Assembly (NCBI GenBank): GCA_024644405.1
Contig: JAHELC010000015.1
Location: 1 to 46,169, forward strand
DNA: 46,169 nt
Source: Nitrospinaceae bacterium
GTDB taxonomy: Bacteria > Nitrospinota > Nitrospinia > Nitrospinales > Nitrospinaceae
Reading direction: 5' to 3'
Shown: positions 40,927 to 46,169 of the stretch, in pieces
How positions within the stretch are numbered: the first letter of the stretch is position 1
Layout: each line of letters opens with the position of its first letter
Translations under genes and position numbers: made by a program
The notes under the pieces: generated by a model
What the model saw: the letters and a program-made list of their open reading frames with translations, nothing else
Database searches by the model: none
What the model was told of the DNA's origin: nothing

Positions 40927-41904
40927 TTAACGGGAAACGTGTGGCGGATATAGCGCTCGATACGCGAATACCGCCGTCCCGGTAACCTGCAAAAGGGCAA
41001 AGTAGATCACCGTCCACTGGCTGGCGGGGTATTCCAGCTTATCGGGCCAGTAAATCCATGTGACCGCGCTGCTCCCTACCACCACTGGAGCCACCCATAC
41101 CAGATATATCAAGCCCCTTCTCCCACCTTTAAACCAAATCCATACATTCAGGACACTCATGAAAACGACAAAGAGCAGTACGAACTCGACCGGCTCAATA
41201 CCGCGAATTCCCTTTTGCGCCAACTGCCGGTGAACTTGTTCCATCCTCGCCAACTCCTTTAGAGCCGTGCAACTGTGTTGTGCATGTTCGGCATTGCGCT
41301 CGCAATCGAATTGAAAAAGATCCCGTGCCCGATTCCATTGCCCGGTTTGCTCGAATCCTTTTGCCAGGTGGTAGCAGGGACCATAATTGGCGGGATCGGG
41401 GGGGCGAAAATGGTTTCGGCACAAGGGTTCCAAATGGCGGGCCGCTGCCTCCATTTGGACCAGCTTTAAATACTCTTGTCCCAGGTAAAAACAAGTGACG
41501 GGGTTTCCTTCCTTACAACGGTTCTCGAGAGGCGCCACTTCCTCCTCCAACCGGTTCATTTTCCAGGCCAGGTTCAGTAATGGGGTGCAGGCACGCAGGT
41601 GGCCGGGAGTGCGATGGTTTTTGCATGCGTAGCGGTAGAGCTCCAAAGCCCGTTCCGGGTGCTCCGCCTTCTCTTCTTTAATACCCAGCGCGATGCAATA
41701 TATGGTTTTCCCCTTGAAACATTGCTCACGCGCCTGATCATCATTCAGCATTTCTTCTTCAGCATAGGCACTGCAAACCCAAATAAATAAAACGGTAATT
41801 GTCAGGAGAGCCTTCTTTAAAAACTCAAATCCTGATGCGGGAGACAAATCATAAAACAACCGGCATAGCGGCCCGGTTAGGGAATGATGCGTGAAGTGAA
41901 TCAA
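40927..41904 (-). CDS. TPR-like exported membrane protein
   Basis: 325 residues. The N-terminus is long before its hydrophobic segment (residues about 30-47, ALLTITVLFIWVCSAYA), so the true start may be later, but no alternative start codon with a good ribosome-binding site was found. The middle is a Cys-rich helical-repeat region (QCFKGKTIYCIALGIK, YRYACKNH, NRCKEGNPVTCFYLGQEYL) like Sel1/TPR units. Three membrane segments end the protein (about 233-253, 263-281, 292-312). No family name can be given. It lies 69 bases upstream of the TPR-FGE gene and in the same direction, so the two may be cotranscribed. Confidence 0.6.
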   Translation of the reverse strand: MIHFTHHSLTGPLCRLFYDLSPASGFEFLKKALLTITVLFIWVCSAYAEEEMLNDDQAREQCFKGKTIYCIALGIKEEKAEHPERALELYRYACKNHRTPGHLRACTPLLNLAWKMNRLEEEVAPLENRCKEGNPVTCFYLGQEYLKLVQMEAAARHLEPLCRNHFRPPDPANYGPCYHLAKGFEQTGQWNRARDLFQFDCERNAEHAQHSCTALKELARMEQVHRQLAQKGIRGIEPVEFVLLFVVFMSVLNVWIWFKGGRRGLIYLVWVAPVVVGSSAVTWIYWPDKLEYPASQWTVIYFALLQVTGTAVFAYRALYPPHVSR

Positions 41905-42163
41905 AGGAACCTTGAGAAAACAGTTGGATTGGGTCTATAGGTCATCAGACCTCTCTATGTTAGCACAATTGTTCCTGTTCGATGATGATTTGGACCGGAG
42001 GTAACCTGCATTGAAATAAATCCATTGAAAATTAAATGTTTAGGGTGCCTCCCGGACATATTTGGTGATTCCCCGGAGTGTATATGAATCCATCGATGAT
42101 CCCAAGGCATCTTAAAATCATAGAACTTGAATCCATTGGTATTCTATTTCTCAGGAAGACACC

Positions 42164-43033
42164 GTGGCCAAGGCATCACTACAATTAAAAGAAAATGTCG
42201 AAGGAAATTTTTTTGTCGATTCGACTTGCATCGATTGCGGAGCCTGCCGACGGTTCGCACCGGCCGTGTTCGGAGAAACCGGAGAGTATTCCTTCGTGTA
42301 CCGGCAACCGCAAACGGACGCGGAAGAGCTGGAAGCCCAACGGTCCTTGCTTGCCTGCCCCACCGCATCGATCGGCACCCACCACACCGCTGATCTGAAC
42401 CAGGCCAAACAATCTTTTCCTTTGGAACTGGTTCCCGGGATACACATCAACGGATTCAACGCCCGCGACTCGTTCGGCGCGGACAGTTATTTCATCAGAC
42501 ACCCCCAGGGAAACTGGCTGGTGGACTCGCCACGGTTTACGAAACATCTGGTGAAAGTGTTTGAGGCCAAGGGCGGGATTGATACAATTTTCCTGACCCA
42601 TCAAGACGACGTCGCCGACGCGCGTGACTATGCCCGCCATTTTCAAGCCAAACGCATCATTCACCGATTGGACGCCGGCGCGGCCAAGGATGCCGAAATT
42701 ATTGTGGAGGGTGAAGAGGATACCCAAATCGGTCCGGGAACGATTATTTTCACTCCCGGCCACACGCGCGGGCACCAGGTGCTGTTATGGGAAGATAAAT
42801 TTCTCTTCACGGGCGATCATTTTTCCTGGTTTCCGAAGTTGAACCGTTTTGGCTCATTCCGGGGCGCCTGTTGGTTTTCATGGGACGTTCAGATTCAATC
42901 GATTGAAAAATTAAAATTATATCAAAATGTGGAATGGGTGTTTCCGGGACACGGTCATCGAGGCAAAGTAGAGCAACAGTCATTTCCGGATTACGTCGAA
43001 GAAGCGGTCACCTGGATGAAGTCCGTTCAGTAA
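42164..43033 (+). CDS. ferredoxin-metallo-beta-lactamase fusion
   Basis: 289 residues from GTG 42164, preceded by AGGAAG at about the right distance. Residues 1-70 are a one-cluster [4Fe-4S] ferredoxin with CIDCGAC (Cys22, Cys25, Cys28) and a last ligand in CPTA (Cys65). Residues about 85-289 are a metallo-beta-lactamase fold: DSYFIRHPQGNWLVDSP, FLTHQDDVADARDYA, FTPGHTRGHQVLLWE, LFTGDHFSWFP and FPGHGHR. The first motif reads THQDDVAD in place of THXHXDH; I recall related plant and cyanobacterial members with THRDDVAD, so this is a subfamily trait rather than decay. A redox-linked hydrolase or oxygen-reactive role is inference. Confidence 0.85.
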   Translation: MAKASLQLKENVEGNFFVDSTCIDCGACRRFAPAVFGETGEYSFVYRQPQTDAEELEAQRSLLACPTASIGTHHTADLNQAKQSFPLELVPGIHINGFNARDSFGADSYFIRHPQGNWLVDSPRFTKHLVKVFEAKGGIDTIFLTHQDDVADARDYARHFQAKRIIHRLDAGAAKDAEIIVEGEEDTQIGPGTIIFTPGHTRGHQVLLWEDKFLFTGDHFSWFPKLNRFGSFRGACWFSWDVQIQSIEKLKLYQNVEWVFPGHGHRGKVEQQSFPDYVEEAVTWMKSVQ

Positions 43034-43157
43034 TGAGCACCGTTGAACGCGGTGAATGCACAGCCTATAAGGGCTAAAATATAGAAGGAGGTTGCTTTTT
43101 CAGCGTTTTCTTATATATTAGGACCAAATACAATTATTACTTTTGGAGAAAATATAA

Positions 43158-43637
43158 ATGGTTAAAAAAGACGCCGTAGTTTCGTTGAGTTATACTTTGA
43201 CAAATTCCGATGGACAGGAATTGGACAAATCTGCTCCTGACAAACCGTTTGCTTATCTTCATGGGAATAAACAGATTGTGCCGGGACTGGAAAATGCCCT
43301 GGAAGGCATGGTCGTCGGCGATAAAAAGGAAGTCACGGTGCCTCCGGCGGAAGGTTACGGCGAGTTGGTACCCGGTCTGAAAATGGACATTGAGCGCTCC
43401 AATTTTCCCAAAGATGTCGAAATCCAGCCCGGAATGCAGTTTTCCGCGGAAGTCAGCGGGAACAACCAGATCTTCACAGTAACCGGACTTGAAGGCGACA
43501 AAGTCCAGGTCGACGGTAACCATCCACTGGCCGGCCAAACCCTTAATTTCGATGTCGAAGTTGTTGAAATTCGTGACGCCACAAAGGAAGAATTGGAACA
43601 CGGGCATATACATGGCCCCGGCGGTCACAACCATTAA
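43158..43637 (+). CDS. slyD: SlyD-type FKBP peptidyl-prolyl isomerase
   Basis: 159 residues without a signal peptide. VSLSYTLTNSDGQELDKS, IVPGLENALEGMVVGDKKEV, PPAEGYGELVPGL, the inserted flap and NHPLAGQTLNFDVEVVEI give the normal SlyD order. The C-terminus HGHIHGPGGHNH is a short His-rich metal-binding tail, as in SlyD proteins that deliver nickel. TTTGGAGAAAATATAAATG provides a GGAG ribosome-binding site. Expected location is the cytoplasm. Confidence 0.95.
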   Translation: MVKKDAVVSLSYTLTNSDGQELDKSAPDKPFAYLHGNKQIVPGLENALEGMVVGDKKEVTVPPAEGYGELVPGLKMDIERSNFPKDVEIQPGMQFSAEVSGNNQIFTVTGLEGDKVQVDGNHPLAGQTLNFDVEVVEIRDATKEELEHGHIHGPGGHNH

Positions 43638-43856
43638 CTCCAACTGGCGCGGGTGCGCGGCACACCCTCGTTGCCCCACAATTCTCCTTGACGCGTTTCC
43701 TCTGCAGCACTCAGGAAATTGACAATCAGTTTCATTATTTGAAATTTCCTGTCCTGCCACCCGTTTTTTTGCAGCTCCCTCCCTGCTGAAGGGCCTATAT
43801 TTAGATTGAGAGATCAATCATTACTTTATCAACCTGTCAGGAAAACGGAGGTTGTC

Positions 43857-44063
43857 ATGTTTCCTGTGAATGAAGGTGACTTTGACCGTGGTATCCGGAT
43901 CTTTGCGGGTTTCGCCCTGATTCTCACCGGCTTGGTGGTCGGTGGTAATGCAGGTTTGATCATCGCGGGTGTAGGGCTGATTCCCCTGCTTACTGGAACA
44001 ATCGGCTGGTGTCCCATTTATAGCCTGTTTCATATCGACACCTGCGGATTAAACAAAACCTAG
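43857..44063 (+). CDS. DUF2892 (YgaP transmembrane-type) protein
   Basis: 68 residues from the ATG at 43857, chosen because GGAGG lies seven bases upstream. NEGDFDRGIRIFAGFALILTGL and AGLIIAGVGLIPLLTGTIGWCPIYSLF form the two-helix DUF2892 membrane module, with Cys in the WCPIYSLFHIDTCG end. In other bacteria the module is fused to rhodanese; here it stands alone. Confidence 0.9.
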   Translation: MFPVNEGDFDRGIRIFAGFALILTGLVVGGNAGLIIAGVGLIPLLTGTIGWCPIYSLFHIDTCGLNKT

Positions 44064-44152
44064 GAAATTTCGGTTTGTTATCGCTGGATCAAAGTTAAAG
44101 AGGGGTGGGGTTTCTGGACTTTCCGGGTGGCTCAGAATATCACGATAGTGAT

Positions 44153-45769
44153 TCAAGCATTCGTGATAGGCTTCAGGATCTCCATCGATTCCTGCTCGGT
44201 CTGTTCGTTTTCTGTAAGATCGCGTATGAGACCGGTAAACATCCGTTTATCCTCGATTACGGTTTCACTGACCACCAATTCTGCGGATAATGAAGTACCA
44301 TCTTTTTTTCTCGCCGTGAACACGCGCCGTAACCCCAGAGCGGCTGATTTCTTCGATTGAAGAAGAGTCTTGAAGTAATCAACACGCTGCGAGTCATCCG
44401 GTCCTGACAACAGGTCGTCGATGTTCTGTCCGAGTGCGTCCTCAGTTTTATAACCGAATAGAATTTCCGCTGCGCGATTGAACGAATGGATGATCCCCTC
44501 TTCATCAATAGTAATAAGACCATCGGCCACATTATCCATTATTTTGATCAAATAATGTTCATTGGCCTCAAAAGCCTCGAGAGCCTGTTTCTGCTCGTTG
44601 ATTTCTATTTGAAGTTCTTTGTTTGATATCGTCAAATCCAAAGTGCGCTCGTGGACTTGCTTATCAACATCTTGATGAGCTGTGCCGAGCAAATTCTTTA
44701 ATTTTTTCCGGTCGGATATATCCTGAACAATAGCGACGAACTGCGGGCGTGTTTCAGTTCTTGAGAGTTGGAGCCGGATATCAACAGGATAAAGAACTCC
44801 ATTGTTTCTTTTGAAAACCGTTTCAAAAGCAGTGACCGATTCAATTCCTCTCTTCAGCGAATCGGTCAATACCTCAAACTGCTTCCAGGTAAACTCCGGT
44901 AACAGGTCTACCGGGGTCATCTTGTATAATTCTGTCATGGTGTATCGCAGATTGAGTCGAGCCGCCAGATTCACTTTGGCAAACTTATAAGTTTCCGCAT
45001 CAAAAATATATATCTCGTTAAAAGATTTATCCAAAATGCGTCCCAAGCGAGTTGCCAGATTCTCCGCTTCTTTCCGGTCGGTGATATCTTGCAGGGTTCC
45101 CAAAATTTGAACCGGCTTCCCTTTTTGGTCCAGATAAATTTCTGAACGTTGCTTGACAATGCGGATTGAACCATCCCGACGAACGATCCGGTGGGTGAGA
45201 TTAAATGCCGTTCCCTGTTCCAGCGATTTCTGGATTTCCTTTTTCACAAAACCGCGGTCATCCAGATGAACGGATTTCAAAAATCCCTGTAAATTCATGT
45301 TCGAGTTTTTCAAACTGCAATCCAGGATCCTTTGGGTTTCATTGGACCACTGCATTCTCTGACTCGGTAATTCGAGCAGCCAGTTCCCGGTTTTGGATAT
45401 TTCCTGGGCGCGGGCTAACTCTTTCTCAACTTTTTCACGTCTGGCGATTTCGTCTTTCCAGTTTTTCCGGAGACGCTCGCCTTTCCGCCACATATTGATT
45501 GCCAAACCGGTAATGAATGCAAGAAAAACGCCCATCGCAACCAGCAATATTCCCACCACTATATTAAATTGTCTGGGCATCCATTCCGAATAGACCTGCC
45601 TCAGTACCGGAGTGCTCAAATACCAGGTGATAAGCAAAATTACCCCAAAAAATATGGAGAAAATGCTTAAAACTTTTACAGCAATCAAGAACCGGCTCCG
45701 GTCGGTCTCCAGATTAAGGGAATCCGCAGATTGCTCATTCTGATCAATTTTCAGGAATTTTTTCTTCAA
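44153..45769 (-). CDS. membrane PAS sensor without output domain
   Basis: 538 residues. Two transmembrane segments (about 29-50 and 67-91) with a short loop, a coiled coil, then three PAS domains: about 115-240 (the PAC end TLQDITDRKEAE), about 243-370 (IVQDISDRKKL) and about 415-530 (GLIRDLTENEQTE). Between the second and third lies a coiled coil (AHQDVDKQVHERTLDLTISNKELQIEINEQK). The protein stops 14 residues after the last PAC motif. No kinase, GGDEF, EAL or phosphatase domain follows; the next gene is DUF2892. It may be a sensory adaptor, or the product of a lost 3' half; a frameshift or stop was not visible. Confidence 0.85.
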   Translation of the reverse strand: MKKKFLKIDQNEQSADSLNLETDRSRFLIAVKVLSIFSIFFGVILLITWYLSTPVLRQVYSEWMPRQFNIVVGILLVAMGVFLAFITGLAINMWRKGERLRKNWKDEIARREKVEKELARAQEISKTGNWLLELPSQRMQWSNETQRILDCSLKNSNMNLQGFLKSVHLDDRGFVKKEIQKSLEQGTAFNLTHRIVRRDGSIRIVKQRSEIYLDQKGKPVQILGTLQDITDRKEAENLATRLGRILDKSFNEIYIFDAETYKFAKVNLAARLNLRYTMTELYKMTPVDLLPEFTWKQFEVLTDSLKRGIESVTAFETVFKRNNGVLYPVDIRLQLSRTETRPQFVAIVQDISDRKKLKNLLGTAHQDVDKQVHERTLDLTISNKELQIEINEQKQALEAFEANEHYLIKIMDNVADGLITIDEEGIIHSFNRAAEILFGYKTEDALGQNIDDLLSGPDDSQRVDYFKTLLQSKKSAALGLRRVFTARKKDGTSLSAELVVSETVIEDKRMFTGLIRDLTENEQTEQESMEILKPITNA

Positions 45770-46091
45770 TTAGGTATACCGAAATTATATGGACACTATC
45801 TTCACTCTATCTCTCTATTAAATGCAATTATGGGGCCAAAATCCTAACCGCTGTAAACGTGAGGATTAGACCCGGTTCCAGATCCGGAACTCGCTGTTCA
45901 GACCAACTGGACTGTTTCAATTCTGATATTCTGTTTCATATTTAACTGCGAGAAAATCGCATTCTCCAACAGCAGAAGATATTCGAAAATTACGGCGGCG
46001 ACATTTTCTGGTATATTAAATGCCTGAAAAAGGGAAGCCGCTTGGAATCCAACGCCCTTTTGCACTCAGCCGAAAACCGGAATATCCCTAC
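45770..46091. other. 322-base gap before tRNA-Arg
   Basis: Between the divergent PAS gene and tRNA-Arg. It contains an imperfect inverted repeat GGTTCCAGATCCGGAACTC around 45873-45893 and AT-rich sequence near 46005-46020 (TTTTCTGGTATATTAAAT) that could hold the tRNA promoter. No gene or known RNA element could be supported. Confidence 0.4.
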
Positions 46092-46168
46092 GCGCCTGTA
46101 GCTCAGCTGGATAGAGCAGCGGACTTCTAATCCGCAGGTCGTACGTTCGAGTCGTACCAGGCGTACCA
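46092..46168 (+). tRNA. tRNA-Arg (TCT)
   Basis: Acceptor GCGCCTG/CAGGCGT (46092-46098 with 46158-46164, first pair G-U), anticodon stem GCGGA/TCCGC with loop CTTCTAA and anticodon TCT at 46126-46128, T-arm GTACG-TTCGAGT-CGTAC, A73 and encoded CCA. Confidence 0.94.
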
Positions 46169-46169
46169 A

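Overview
The window reads as chromosomal DNA of a Gram-negative, diderm bacterium: it carries several lipoproteins, an LPS-export permease (LptG-type), a cell-wall sugar kinase of the AmgK type, SspB, and many exported c-type cytochromes. The protein flavour (numerous formylglycine-generating-enzyme-like (FGE-like) domains without catalytic cysteines, abundant multihaem cytochromes, NHL-repeat proteins, moderately high GC) reminds me of Nitrospinota, but no rRNA or other decisive marker is present, so the affiliation is an inference. No phage, transposase, integrase or CRISPR array was seen.

Layout. 1-2.6 kb: the tail of a TlpA-like thioredoxin, translationally coupled to a fusion of an FGE-like domain with a CcdA/DsbD-type membrane domain, then a small lipoprotein. 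2.7-3.0 kb: an untranslated, hairpin-rich segment ending in a strong terminator and containing an exact complement of the usual 16S rRNA 3' end. 3.1-5.7 kb: a hybrid sensor kinase. 5.7-9.9 kb, minus strand: a five-gene run dapF-dapA-dapB, MsrP/YedY-like molybdoenzyme, FGE-like lipoprotein, with a recognisable promoter. 10.0-10.2 kb: a second structured RNA candidate behind a TATAAT promoter. 10.3-17.8 kb: cupin, B12-binding radical SAM enzyme (minus), NHL-repeat protein, small exported protein, GlgX.

17.9-24.1 kb holds the most distinctive locus: a free HPt protein followed by four exported c-type cytochromes with 12, 10, 2 and 1 haem-binding motifs, tightly packed and partly overlapping. The two large ones are diverged paralogues with the same order of haem motifs at their N-termini. 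No membrane quinol oxidase, catalytic subunit or porin is encoded next to them, so the pathway is unknown.

24.2-34.6 kb is mostly housekeeping: DUF1015, EngB, a thioredoxin-like [2Fe-2S] ferredoxin, AmgK-like kinase, LptG, Ppx/GppA, three lipoproteins (two a tandem duplication) and an IlvB acetolactate synthase with promoter and terminator but no regulatory subunit. 34.6-46.2 kb: a metallo-beta-lactamase-fold protein with a degenerate metal site, SspB, a tRNA-His/tRNA-Arg/Spy-like gene/tRNA-Pro cluster, small membrane proteins, two FKBP-type prolyl isomerases, a TPR plus FGE-like protein, a TPR-like membrane protein, a ferredoxin-metallo-beta-lactamase fusion, a PAS-only membrane sensor, and tRNA-Arg(TCT) at the very end.
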